Origin: Ancylostoma caninum
Lineage: Eukaryota > Nematoda > Chromadorea > Rhabditida > Ancylostomatidae
DNA: 64,000 nt
Assembly: GCA_037903475.1 (NCBI GenBank)
Contig: JBAJFG010000620.1
Location: 558,001 to 622,000 of the forward strand
Direction of reading: 5' to 3'
The notes under the pieces were generated by a model, which was given only the letters and a program-made list of their open reading frames with translations, had not been told where the DNA came from and ran no database searches. Positions 45,792-57,065 of the stretch are shown piece by piece. How positions within the stretch are numbered: the first letter of the stretch is position 1; each line of letters begins with the position of its first letter. The translations under genes and the position numbers were made by a program.

Positions 45792-46756
45792 TCACCAGCA
45801 TTTACCATCACCAAAGTTACCTTTACCGGTCTTACCAATTCCTAAATCACCTTTACCCATATGACCACATCTTCCCTTCTCATTTCGAACACTTATGGGG
45901 TGGAACGCACTATGGTGTTTCACCATGTCCATAGTGCCTCTGTTCTCCTTACAATAGAAGCAGGCCGACCTGCTATGGCAGAACATGGCTATGTGGGTCG
46001 AGCAACCCAAACACCGCACGCATTTATTTTTTTTTCTAATTAGGTATTGGAGCCGTTACGACAGCGTGACGTACCAGCGGAAGTGGATTGCCCAGTGCAT
46101 TGTCTTGCAGAACTCCGGGGCTGCAGCTGCCTGTCCCTGACCTTGGTTGCTCGGTCCTGAACGTGAAAAGAGTGACTGAAGTCAGTTTCCGTTTCCGTCT
46201 CGCCCGCTTTCCGTGAGCTTTCCCGTTGTTCCCTCGATCAAATTCCATTTGCCGCTAATCCATTTTTTCGGGCACGCTTGCTATGCCATTGTTCACGTAG
46301 TGAAAGAAGACGGTCTTTCTGAGCCCAAATTCATGTGGGTATCTCATTTTGCACCTTAATTACCTTATTTTTTTCTGTTTCCCCTGGGACTATTGGAACA
46401 GGTCTTTTCCGGTTATTAAACAGAGAAGTGAATGGAACAAAGAAAATTCCCCAGTTCTTGATTTCCTATTCAAGCTTTAGGTAGGATTTCTTTCTATAGA
46501 GGGAAGTAATGAACCAAACGTGTGGTAGGTTTTCCGGAGCTTCTAGATGTGCTATTTGTCGCTGGAGGTCGGCGGTGACTCTATTTATTTCTGCTTTCGC
46601 CTCTTCTATTGCGTCGAGTAGTTGTTGCAAATTTTCCTGGTTCAATTCCTGTTTTTGCTGACCGTTGTTGTTTCCATTTCTACTACCGTTTCCGTCGCTC
46701 CCATTATTGTCAGCATCGTCCCAATGACTGACTGCCTTCGCCTTGGCCTTGAACAT
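45792..46756 (-). pseudogene. Degraded BEL/Pao-like LTR-retrotransposon gag remnant
   Basis: On the minus strand from 46756, an ORF begins MFKAKAKAVSHWDDADNNG, passes an N/G/Q-rich stretch and then a heptad-like helix (QQLLDAIEEAKAEINRVTAD). Further down (46019-45890) lies RCLGCSTHIAMFCHSRSACF followed by YCKEN and KHHSAFHP. This is the double zinc-knuckle layout CxxC...H...C...CxxC...HH of BEL/Pao gags, with the last cysteine lost. Order and strand agree with one gag gene broken by frameshifts. No protease, RT or LTRs are recognised. Confidence 0.55.
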
Positions 46757-48714
46757 CTGGTTTTTTTTCTGATTGTGGCATCTGAGCGCTCACATCTCCC
46801 AAAAATCGTGTATTAAATATAGAGTCGATATTGGAGTTCACTTTGTTTAACATCAACGAAAATTTTATGAAGCCTGATGGAATGAAGAGAGAACATGTAA
46901 TTTCACATTATTTTCGAATTCTCATGACGCCTGGAAGATGTGGAGTGGTGCTTTCATGAAGAGGAGGCCGAATATTCAAACTTTCCTGGGAAGAAACACG
47001 ATGGACAGGGCTGCTGGAGCCGATGGAAAAACTGTACGATTGGTAGCGAATTTGTTGTTGGGTCCTTTTCATCTGATCTTGAAAGGGCGGTCAGATGCAC
47101 GTAGCTCAGAAACATAGCGCATGTTAGCATGCCGAGAATCCAGAAAATGTAAAGGAAGTATCGTACGGACATTCCAAGAAAATGATCGAAGTCAGCGAGT
47201 TCAAAGTCGAACGGAATTCAAGAGGCAGATATTCCAGAAACCAGTTCCTCTCCACTTGCCATAGATCGGCGTTATCCAGGACACCAGCAAGGTCGCTTAC
47301 TGATCAGCTTTATCTCACCTTTAGTTGTGTGGAGATAAGCTTAGACTGACGTCCGAATAGCCGCCAAAAATAGGTACGCTAAGACAGAAACTTGCCGTGA
47401 TCCAGACACGATACCTTGACCTGACATTCTGTTCTTATTGAAGTGCAGTAAGGCCCAGAAGTTGTTGCAAGGTCTATCCCTGTCGTTGTCGTATCATGTT
47501 TTTGATCACTCCAATCCACATGAAATCAATGAAAATCGTTCAGCACAGATCGCCTCTTAACGAGGTGTAGGGAAAAGCTTCTATAAAGGAAGTAACCTAC
47601 ACCCCTTATTTTCAAAACAGAGAAATTGTAAACGAAATTCACGGAAAAAATCACTTACCTAGGATATTTGCAGGTTCTTCCTTACACAGTTATGCGATCA
47701 ATACTTGCTTGGCGTCCAGCTCTTTGTGAGTATATACATGAGTCATTTGAGTGTTTTCATTTCATTCACGACATGGAAGCGTGCAGTCAATCAGACCAAA
47801 TCAAAGTCAAATAAATGAATGAGAAAATCAGAAAATCAACATAGGTAAAAAAGAGCTGAAGTAAACCGGATAAAAGCTTAGGATGTGCGATGCCAAATGG
47901 AATTCAAATAGTAATTCACTAACCATATTACGAAGAAACTAGTTTTCAAAGACGCTTTAATGGACAGTAAAGCATCATCTGTCGTTGAGAAGATCATGGG
48001 TGGCAGAAACCTCTTGAAACAAAAAAAAACTTGAAGCAAACGATGTCCTAAGGGTATCAATTAAGTGCCAGCTCAATCATGTGGATTTTGCAAAACCATC
48101 GTACCATCATAGGTTTCCTACCTTTAATCATGAAGAAATCGGTGTTCGCAGTCCATGCGGAGATACCACCTTAGCATATGTATTTTTCCTGCTACTTCAA
48201 AACGTGCAACTTTTATTTTCATTTATTTATTACACGAATATACTAATTTGAATAGATATCGACCGAAATGTGTAAACGCAGCATCAGTATCAGAATATTC
48301 GAGACACAACTCGGAAAACTGGAATAAAGAGAGAAATCATCGAGCATCATCTCAAGTAGAGAAGTAGCTGTTAATCATACTCCTGAGTGAATGAATACAA
48401 ACTGGTATCACTATCCCTTTACTCAACTTTGTATACTCCGAACCTGTTCTGCTGGAAAAAATTAATCTCAGATACGTCTACGTCTACGTCCAGCTCTAGG
48501 GATGACATGTTTGTTAGTATTTGCTCTGATGTTGGATTTTCTCATGGTACAGGAGTTTGGTCCTACCCCATATCTTCTGAAAATCACTTTTTGGAACATG
48601 ATTATGAACATTATTATAACTCAAACATTCAGTGAATTGCGTCTTACAGAGCCTAATTTTGATGCGATAAGCTTGAAAATCATTTCTGTGCTCATAAAAT
48701 ATGTAAATGAAAAG
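46757..48714. other. Intergenic, nothing recognised
   Basis: AT-rich DNA without a recognisable coding segment or repeat. The presumed 5' part and LTR of the gag-bearing element should lie here if any of it survives, but I could not identify it. Confidence 0.45.
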
Positions 48715-48805
48715 GTGCGAGCAGCAAAATCACTCATCAAGAAATCAGGACCATCGATAATCATTGAGGGGGGGGAAGGTCATAGTGATAGGGACGGGAC
48801 CAGGG
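48715..48805 (+). repeat. Diverged dispersed repeat, copy 1
   Basis: CAAAATCACTCATCAAGAAA then CAGGACCATCGATAATC and AAGGTCATAGTGAT align with 51214-51300 (CAAAATCAGCCACCAGGAAA, GCGGCCATCGATGAT, AAGGTCATGGTGAT) in the same orientation. This is a low-copy repeat of unknown type. Confidence 0.6.
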
Positions 48806-50367
48806 AGGTGCGAAAGTGACAATGGAAAACGAAGGTCCTAAAAATAGCGTAGGACGAAAAACGGAAAATTTTTCACAACAACAACTCTCCAATAAAAAAT
48901 CTCTTTGTAACTCCGAAATTCGAGAACTTTTCCGAAATCGATATGAGAGGAATGAAAGGCAAAGATATCAGATGTATCAGATGTATTCAGTACTGCTGAT
49001 CATCTAAATATGGGAAAGGTACCTCGAAAACATTTTACCTCGATTCTCAATGCAAAAAAAAATCTCGCAAACCAGTTATAGGAACTAGTGGTAAATCAAA
49101 CATGTAAGGCAAAAGGTGCTACAACACGATATACCTGTAGTTCTGAATCATGATAGCAGCTTGATGGGTGAAATTTTGCATTGTTACAAGGTAAAACTCT
49201 CTGTCGTTGAGATGTATTTCTATCTGCCTCCAACAATAACGATGCGAGAACTTTGTGAGCCATGCGACTTTGACAACATATTTCGTAAGACATCGCCCTT
49301 TTTTCATCTGTATAGGAAGAACATTATGAGATATCTCGTCACTAGAGAGTAGGTTCGCCTCTATTTTCGTATTTTTCACCTCAGGGTTATGGCTGTCCCA
49401 CTGAGGATCGCTTCGTGTGCATTGGAAAGAGCAGCTATTCATAAAAGCATGGAATTTTACTTCTGTTTGGCAGAGTCTAGGGGGAAAATATGAGGAGAAG
49501 ATTCAGAACCTTAACTGAGATATTTAATGTCATATTCTCGTTTTACCACTGATCAATAAAGCTACTTCTTAACCGACCTGAAGGATTACCCAGCGACCAC
49601 CACCTGGTGCCCGCTGACCCACTTACGACACCCATGTACTCGCCCATATTTTCCCCAACGAAGTATATTTTGCTTCTATCGAGGTTCCAAGTTCACTGCA
49701 AATTAGATGTGACTGAACGGTCACCTTTAATGTACCGTCCCATCTCAGAAATCGTTCTCGAGGTTCGTACTGTAATACGGTTTTTATGACTACCGAGAAT
49801 AATAATGGCACACGTGAATTGTCTTGAAACCATCGGAAAAACTGGATTCTGAAGGAATATTTCCAACTGTCAAATGATCGTCCCCGTCAGAAATGAACGG
49901 TAGTCACGGTACTGTTTTTGATAAAGCACGCACTCGCCTCACACACTGAACACGTGCTACTAAAACCGCATTCGACTGGGCCCCATAGAGAGGTCTATCT
50001 CCCATTTTGAAGCATTTCGCTATATCACTAGAATTAGCACGTGAGCTGGTCTACAATCTGTTACACCGTAGAATCGAAAGGAGGTGATACATTGCCTTCA
50101 AGTCTTATTTTCAGGGAGATTACTATCACGCTGTGAGATCCACTATTTACTGCAGCAGAAACTACAGCTTCTCCAAAAATTCCCTGGTTAACAAAAAGAA
50201 ACCCTTCTAGAAGGATCCGTAAATGAACCGGGGCTGTGTTCGGTTATGGAAAGACACCTTTGCTGTGCAACGTGTATTTTAGTCTGGTTCTGTTGCTGTG
50301 CAATAACTTATTATTCAAAATCGCTTCTACTTATGCCATTAATTGAGCTTTCGTCACAGTCGTACTG

Positions 50368-50435
50368 TTATTAGCTCGGATAATCGCTCCTCACAGAGCG
50401 AAGCCTCTGTGAGGAGCGATTATCCGAGCTAATAA
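50368..50435. repeat. Perfect 31-bp inverted repeat (hairpin)
   Basis: The left arm 50368-50398 (TTATTAGCTCGGATAATCGC continuing to CAGAG) and right arm 50405-50435 are exact reverse complements around a 6-nt loop, CGAAGC. No mismatch in 31 bp implies recent origin or maintenance. No flanking transposon features are seen. Confidence 0.95.
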
Positions 50436-51213
50436 AGCTAACAAAAGCGGGAACGCATCAACCGGTTTGAGAATCACACTTCAGTGACAGTAAAGCGAGC
50501 TCAAATTACAATGTTAGCAAGAGAGTTGAACAACCCTGGACTCAACAATTTGTGGAAAAATGCTTGAAGAATCATTTTCGACTAACTTTCAAACAACCAA
50601 TGAAATTGTACAAGTAACGACTAAGCAGCGTAAGGTAAGAGGTAATGGCATGGCAGAGCGTAAAGCATTGAAAGCGTGGCAAATTGTAAAGCATAGAAAA
50701 CTAACTTTTCTGGTCCTATCCAGGGAAGTACAGGTTAGTTTTAGTCCAGGGTCATCGACAAGGTGCTTTTGTGAGTTGAGGTAGATTGAGGAACAACTTT
50801 GATAGTTCCTCCCCATGTAGCGAAAGAACCTGGGGTGGCAGTAAACCTCCTGGAACAGCGATGAAACGATGAGCAGAAGGTCGCGGTGAACTGTCAGTTC
50901 TGGTTTGCAACCATGAACTAGCTAGGAGCTAACTGACAGCTGTGGTCCTTGAACGATGAGGCTCTTGCAAAACTTCAAACCCTAAGAGGTTTCGCGGAAC
51001 CTTCACAGTTGGGATACTCGTCGTCCTCGGAGTATGCTAACGTAGCTTTGAACCATGGATTCGAGTGCTAACGGAACCTTATGTAGCCGTTATACCCCAA
51101 GCGGCCAGTGAGTCATCTCTTCAGCGTAACCTAACTTTGATGTGTTAAGCTCACAAATATAATTGTTTGCCCATAAAATATGTGGGATTTAATCTGGGAA
51201 GGTGTAAGGCTCA

Positions 51214-51300
51214 GCTATCAAAATCAGCCACCAGGAAATCGCGGCCATCGATGATATCCTGCGGAAGGTCATGGTGATCGAGACAGTGGGAATATCGATC
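51214..51300 (+). repeat. Diverged dispersed repeat, copy 2
   Basis: This is the counterpart of 48715-48805. Here one frame stays open through HQEIAAIDDILRKVMVIE and continues to about 51370, hinting that the repeat once coded for protein. The family is not recognised. Confidence 0.55.
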
Positions 51301-51414
51301 AGCGTGGTGTACCCGGAAATGCGTCTTCACCGAAAAGGAGTCAGTGCACGCTCGACTGGCTACAACAATGAACTCGAACCGTGAGCAAAAAACCCTCTGG
51401 AGAAACGCGAAACG

Positions 51415-51504
51415 ATGAAATCGCCGTCTGCGTCTCGCGCGCCGCACACTCTTCCGCTTCCCGTGTCCTCGTCGTTTCATACTGGCAGCAAGTTCAGCGT
51501 GACG
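51415..51504 (+). CDS. Candidate first coding exon, unrecognised
   Basis: ATG followed by 30 codons with strong C/G third-position use (MKSPSASRAPHTLPLPVSSS, FHTGSKFSVT) and a good donor ACG|GTGAGC in phase 0. The Ser/Pro-rich start resembles a disordered N-terminus, and FSVT could begin an eh1/TN-like repressor motif, but this is too short to assign. No following exon was identified with confidence. The exon at 54063 is the nearest plus-strand candidate. Confidence 0.3.
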
Positions 51505-53243
51505 GTGAGCTTACAGTCAAGTTTCGAAATGTGAGTTTACCTGCAAGTATGGCCCCCGTTTCGTCTAGTATTCAGGCATCATACTTGCAGAACCATATTC
51601 CTTCCAATGAAGCTTACCTTACTCTCCCGCAGTTCCTCGTAAGCTGGGAGTTAGCTGCCAGTTAACGTTCATCGTTAACTGACAGTTTCAGTAGGTTTAC
51701 TACCACCCCTGACGTTACGTGTGGGTTATAGGTGTCCGTAGAAAAGTAAGGGAAACTCGCCGATTCGCACTACTGTGGAGTTTCTACGGAAGGGTTCATG
51801 ATGCCTTCAGTTCTTAGCTCCTGAGTCATTTCGCTCAACTCTGCACAATTTTATTTCTGCCTGAAGAGCCAGTACAAGAAACCTGTAGCACATAAGAAAG
51901 GCCGTAGCCGCCCAAACCTAATTAAGCAAAGCGGCGGCTGCAGAGCCCTGTGCTGCAGGATTTCAACGTTGATTTTATGGAACTGTTGCAGGTGGTGATT
52001 ACGAATGCATAGGCAAGTGGAAGGACAGCTATTACAAGCGACTTTTGAGCAATTTTGTGCACTTTTGACAACTTTGATCTGGGCTCTGTTGCTGTGTAGA
52101 GCTGACATAAATCTTGTCATTTTTTCTGTTAGCTCTTAGGAAAATCGCCATATACAATTACTGTATTTGTGTGGTACAAATGAGCGGATCTCTTTGTCAC
52201 TGTGCACAAAATGATATGCTGCCTTTTTCGTTTACATTGACCGAACAGTCTTTCAAGGATAATCAGACCTGCGTATGTCAAACAGCACATTTCAGTGTGA
52301 CTAAGTTCTTAGAATGGGCTCAAGTGATTGTCTGAACTTTCTTTACTGTGAGCTTTTCTAGTTTCCTGCTACAAAGCTTGGATTGTTCGAAATTGAGGGA
52401 ATGTGAGCCTAAAAGAAAAAGAATCCATGGATTTAGTGACTTAGGAATTATTGTCCTCAGAGTCTTCTTGAAGTTCGCCCTTCTGTCGTTATTGAAACTC
52501 CTTATTTTATTATATGTGCTGCATATGATATTGGTGCTTTTAATGTCTTCGTTGATGATGGTGAAAAAAAATTACGGTCGCCTATACACTCCTGGGTCTG
52601 GGTGCATCAGTAAGATTACCAGGGTGCCCATATTGACGATGGATGTGGTACCTCCGAGCACAGACAATGTCATATATGGGCAAACGCATCATTTTGATTG
52701 GTGCCGGATAAAGGGTAAACTTATTTACGTTGACACAACTACTATGAGTAATCTCAATGACGCATCCGATCCGGGACCACGGCTGAAATCGGAATAGAAT
52801 TGGATCTGAACATGGGATCTGATCATATCTAGCAGTCCATTGTCTTAAACCAGCAGAAGGGCAGAGCACCTAGTTTCGAATAATCATCCTTCTTTTGTAG
52901 TACAGGAAAAAGTTCTGGAAATGGTGTGGGCAGGATCAAAATCAGCTCCAGCATCCTATAAGATATTCTCTGCCAATGAAGCATATTTTTTCTTTTCATT
53001 TTATTTCTCTGCCTTAAAGAAGTATAAAAAAGGAGTTCAACATAGTCCCCCCACTCCTCCTTGAAATCTCACTCCCTATTTTTTATTTTCATATTTATTC
53101 TATGCACATACTTTTGTGTGGTGTCCGAACAAATCCGAATGAAACCGATTGTGTCAAAGTTTCTGAAGCGTTGAGCTCAACTTCGAAGCGTTACCCTTAA
53201 AAAGGACAGCTTCATCCGCTCAACCAGTTTCTTCAGCAAAAAA
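51505..53243. other. No gene recognised
   Basis: A plus-strand ORF at 52348-52797 (149 codons) starts with a leucine-rich hydrophobic stretch, but its codons and composition look like chance AT-rich sequence, and its minus-strand shadow is equally long. A small hairpin (CAGTTAACG / CGTTAACTG) lies at about 51657-51683. Nothing else is visible. Confidence 0.4.
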
Positions 53244-53879
53244 GTGAGTATGGTAAACACCAGACCAATACTCTGGGGAAGATGTGAAATCCAGCTGCAA
53301 AGTGAATTCACTCCATCTGCCACTCAGATGGGCATCAACAGAGCTTGTCGAGATCCCAATGAGACATCAACTGTCACTCAACGATTTTTGCAAAGGTACA
53401 GAAATGTCCTTTGTGCCGTGCTGGCAAGGGCTTTCTATGACGTCAACACGGAGTGTGTGATGCTGCTGCAGTCAGCAGAAATTGAAGCAGTAAAGTTTAT
53501 TTCCTCGACGATATACATATATAGTAAGGCTCTGGTGAAAGATTCACATTTAAAATGTGCGAACGAGCAGTGTAAACAGCGAACACGAAAGAGAGAAATA
53601 CCCTGGAGTGCGCTCGGAACCACCGGGCTTACGCGCTCACCCCTCATCGCACTAGAAGAATCGACATCCACAAAGCTTATGTACAGACAAGTCAGTGAGA
53701 CGGTCTCGCAGTGGATGCATCATCGTTTAAGGCTGATTTTAGAGAATAGATCCCTCAAAGAAATCCCTAGGTATTTCCCAGACAGGAACACGATCCACAA
53801 ATGCCTGCGGATTGAGCACCTATCCAGGGCATTCACTGCGAGCCAGTCGATGCAAGCACGTTCAGAATATGGAAACTGA
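53244..53879 (+). CDS. Unrecognised 211-codon ORF
   Basis: This is the longest non-repetitive single-exon ORF in the window (211 codons; the earliest true ATG is one codon into the frame or later). It is basic and cysteine-containing, with segments such as EIEAVKFISSTIYIYSKALV and IPWSALGTTGLTRSPLIALE. I see no conserved domain, signal peptide or transmembrane helix. It may be an exon of the unknown gene suggested by 51415 and 54063, a transposon remnant, or chance. Confidence 0.3.
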   Translation: MSMVNTRPILWGRCEIQLQSEFTPSATQMGINRACRDPNETSTVTQRFLQRYRNVLCAVLARAFYDVNTECVMLLQSAEIEAVKFISSTIYIYSKALVKDSHLKCANEQCKQRTRKREIPWSALGTTGLTRSPLIALEESTSTKLMYRQVSETVSQWMHHRLRLILENRSLKEIPRYFPDRNTIHKCLRIEHLSRAFTASQSMQARSEYGN

Positions 53880-54062
53880 GCGCCGTAGACACCTTCGGAA
53901 GCAGTTTTCGAAGCAAAAACGAATCTATGCAGGAGACAATTGCGCTCTAGAAATTCTGCACAACAGAAACAATTTCGAATCACTTGGTGACAGACCCGCA
54001 GTCATGTGGAGCACTGAGTGGAGAGTCCACGTGGGACTCGTTGTTCGTCATCTGGAGACAGC

Positions 54063-54234
54063 CACGGCGACGCCGCTGCCGACGATGCCGGTCACGAGAA
54101 TGGCGTGAGGTTCCTCGAGCCATTCACTTCATTCTCGAGCACGCAGTTCCAGTCGTTCCGTGCTTGGTCCGGTGGCGGTACGAAACACTCGTACGGAGGA
54201 GGAGCTGGAATTGGGAACATGAGCATGGAATAAA
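54063..54234 (+). CDS. Candidate terminal exon, unrecognised
   Basis: The frame uses C/G-ending codons: GDAAADDAGHENGVRFLEPF, then TSFSSTQFQSFRAWSGGG and a glycine-rich end GGGAGIGNMSME before TAA. AATAAA overlaps the stop and a second AATAAA follows within 10 bp. A plausible acceptor is GGAGACAG|CC, though it is weak. The overlapping plus-strand frame is open too but is arginine-rich and less natural. Family unknown. Confidence 0.4.
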
Positions 54235-54446
54235 CTAATAAAATGGCAATGGGGTCTCCCTGCTCCTGCACAGACCCAGTGCAGCGGTAAATCTTTGTTC
54301 GTCATATAATTACGGGAAATAAGCAGCTATGAGAACTACACGCGGGACAAATTACAGTGAGACGAATATTGTCCTTTTTACGCTATGTTTTGCTACTCTA
54401 AACGAGCAATGAAACACGTCACAGCGACACAGCTGACCAAAACTTA

Positions 54447-54537
54447 AATCAAGATAAAAGAAGTGATCACTTTGATCCCTTCTTTTATCTTGATTGGGGA
54501 ACTTATATTCTCCAATCAAGATAAAAAAGGGATCAAA
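54447..54537. repeat. Threefold AATCAAGATAAAA inverted/direct repeat
   Basis: AATCAAGATAAAAGAAG (54447-54463), its reverse complement extended to 25 bp (54471-54495), and a third direct copy (54514-54537) occur within 91 bp. The second and third form a nearly perfect 24-bp stem with an 18-nt loop. It may be the end of a foldback element. Confidence 0.8.
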
Positions 54538-54927
54538 TTGATCTGAGGATATAAATTGACAACAGGCGGTAGCTCCTCAGACCCAACCGTCCTGCGGCCT
54601 TCCATGGAGATGTATATGTTCCAAAGATGCCTTCAGAGAAAAAACCAAACTCGGCGGCAAAATAAACAAGAATCATTGCTTTCTTGCTTCTAAGCTGATT
54701 GGATTTTTTTTGTATCCTTTCGTTTTTCAATTCTTTTCCACTTAACCGAGAAAGTCTCAGAGTGCACCCGCCTTCACCTTGATAAGATGGAAAGTTCAGT
54801 CCCGTGAGTATGTAGTGTTACCGTAACTTGAGCATAATGACTCCAAGTCACGCTCACTGAACTAATAGTCGGCAGTAGCAGGTGGTTTGACATTCGATAA
54901 CCCCTTATCACCTAGCCGGTTCTCTTC

Positions 54928-55179
54928 CTCTGATAACCGTGCAGCACGAACGCAGCCCGAACGGTGTGATGGTTCGAGTAGAAACCCTAGCAGCAGCGGC
55001 TGCCACTTGCTGTCATCCTCCCTTCGATTGCTGCTCAAGTTTTCGTCCCTTTAGCAGCAACTGTTGAGAGATTGCAGGAATCGAGGCGAGGATAGCAGCA
55101 ACTGGCAGCCGTTGCTGCTAGGGTTTCTACTCGAACCATTACGTCGTTCGGGCTGTGTTGTGCTGCACAATTATAAGAG
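54928..55179. mobile_element. Foldback MITE, family F1, copy 2
   Basis: A 252-bp element with arms of about 78 bp. The left begins CTCTGATAACCGTGCAGCAC and the right, as reverse complement, CTCTTATAATTGTGCAGCAC. Both pass through GGTTCGAGTAGAAACCCTAG. It shares termini and the GCTGCTCAAG(T/C)TTTCGTCCC core with the element at 29389-29575. Confidence 0.92.
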
Positions 55180-57003
55180 TCAGTAGAGTTATGCGCGAAC
55201 CAAATTTTATCCTGCGACTATGGAAATTGCGGTAGGAACATTATTTAAATAGAATGAACTTTAATTTTGTTATAGTTCCAATTCGATAAGCAAGTGTCAT
55301 GTACTAAAGCCGAGGCACATCTTCTCACAGTTCAACCACAGATTTCCGCCCCGTTCACCCGGCATCAGGGCTAGGATCCATGAACGCATACCAAGACCAG
55401 GCCAGCAAACCAACTTTCGCATCCTGCGGCTCCTACCACTACGTACTTAGTATCTATGTACAATAAGCAACCACATTAACCACTGCTGGTTTGCTTGGTT
55501 ATTGTTTCATGAATCTCAGCCCAGTGTCGCTTGAAAGAGCTATGAGGTGACACAACGCTCGCTGTCGGCTGAGTGGAAGCGTTGAGAAAAAGTGAGGTGC
55601 TCAATTTCCTGCTTTGGTTACGTGTGGAACGATGCTGCGAAACGTCCTCTAACGAACCCTCTCCAAAAAAAAACCATCTCATTAAGCGCTTGGCGCTGAG
55701 CCATGTGTTAGCTTCGATGTATTAGAAATGAGCAAACGCCGCAAAAAAGTTGAAACTTTACTCCTTTTTAGCGAATTGTTCTATAGCGCCAATCTGTACG
55801 GGTTTTCTCGGTTCATCTCTGAGCGCAGTGACAAATATGGTAGATGAAAACAAATAAATTTGAGCAAGCCATTACAATCCTTGGCTTTTTCTTATGCACA
55901 TTTCAGTGGAGCAGGAAATATCTTGGCACAAAAATCGCACAGTAACTGCCTTTATCTGTATTCGAGGCGGCATGCATTATAGGGATTCCCCAGGATAAAA
56001 ATGCCAGCCCCCCTTACCGGTATCCTTACTTACCCTGGGTAATCTCAATTATACATCCACAGTCCGTCAGCATCATTAGAATTACTCGTAGTAGACATGC
56101 TAACGCACCCAAATTTACCCCTCACCTGGCCACCGACACGGTTACCTATACGTGACGTTGCCAACACCTAGTTGCTACCCACCGGTAATCAGATGAGTAT
56201 GAGATTACCCATCCTTCCAGTAACGCACCCGGTGTGGGCTTCGATGTCAATTCCCAACTACCCCACCTCCTTTTCCTCCCCCCCCCCGCCGCGCTACCCT
56301 GAAGCAGTCCACGAAATGACCAGCACTTCTGGGTACGTCCCAGCTGCCGCCGAAAGCCGAGCCGCCGCCTCCGCAACTCTTTTGCAGTCGAAACTCGTGC
56401 GGTCGAATTGAATTCGGCGTCAGCGGATTCGCGAAGGCAATGACGCCTCATAGTCGGTAATCCAATAATCCGCGACCGCGCCGCCGATAAGACAGAAACG
56501 AGGCGAAACGACAAAAGCCCGCGGCTGATAGCGGCGCTGAGCGGCGAAAAACCGAAGCATCTCATTAGTGGCCGCGCACAGATAGCGCTGCCGACGAGTG
56601 AGCTCCCGTGGGAGCAGCCGCCCGCAACGAACTGCTAACTCCTCACACAGGCCCGCGGCGCAGATGCCTTCGGGCGGAATCCTGGAATCAGGAGGATGGA
56701 AGAAGTTGCTTGGTCGCGATCCCCAAAGGATAGCAGCAATGGATGCAGCTCTGAGACGTCACGGCTGTCTGGCACCCACACCATCTCTAACTAAGCGCTT
56801 CCCCAGTGCTGTGTAGCAGAAATTCTCTCTCGGGGTCGTTCCGGAACCTAACAAGGATATTGCGTGACAGCCGCGGAAGTACGAGAATAATTGTTGTGGG
56901 CTGGGATTGGAAGACGCATTGCACTTCTTCTGGCCTGCTCCCACTTAGCCTTTTGTTTGTTTCCCAGAGAGGCAAATCCTATTATTTCCATTGCAAGTCT
57001 GGA
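55180..57003. other. No gene recognised; GC-rich patch 56,160-56,760
   Basis: The patch is unusually rich in CG dinucleotides (GCCGCCGAAAGCCGAGCCGC). It has a plus-strand frame ending at 56411 with SSPPPPRYPEAVHEM that looks protein-like, preceded by a CTTCCAG acceptor-like site, but no partner exon. A regulatory region or an isolated exon are both possible. Confidence 0.35.
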
Positions 57004-57065
57004 TTAGCTAATATCGGGCGCTGATTTCATAAAAATGGACGAAATTAGTGCCGCAGCGAGGACAT
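57004..57065 (-). CDS. Possible terminal exon of the minus-strand membrane-protein gene
   Basis: On the minus strand, AAGCTTGCAG is followed by 62 nt that complete the phase-1 codon left by the exon at 57836-57907 and run VLAAALISSIFMKSAPDIS to a stop at 57004-57006. The match rests only on phase and the acceptor. The DNA around it may also be a repeat. Confidence 0.2.

Noticed and set aside
52348..52797. 149-codon ORF with a hydrophobic leucine-rich start
   Set aside because: The hydrophobic part comes from T-rich DNA, the rest is open on both strands, and no family is recognised.
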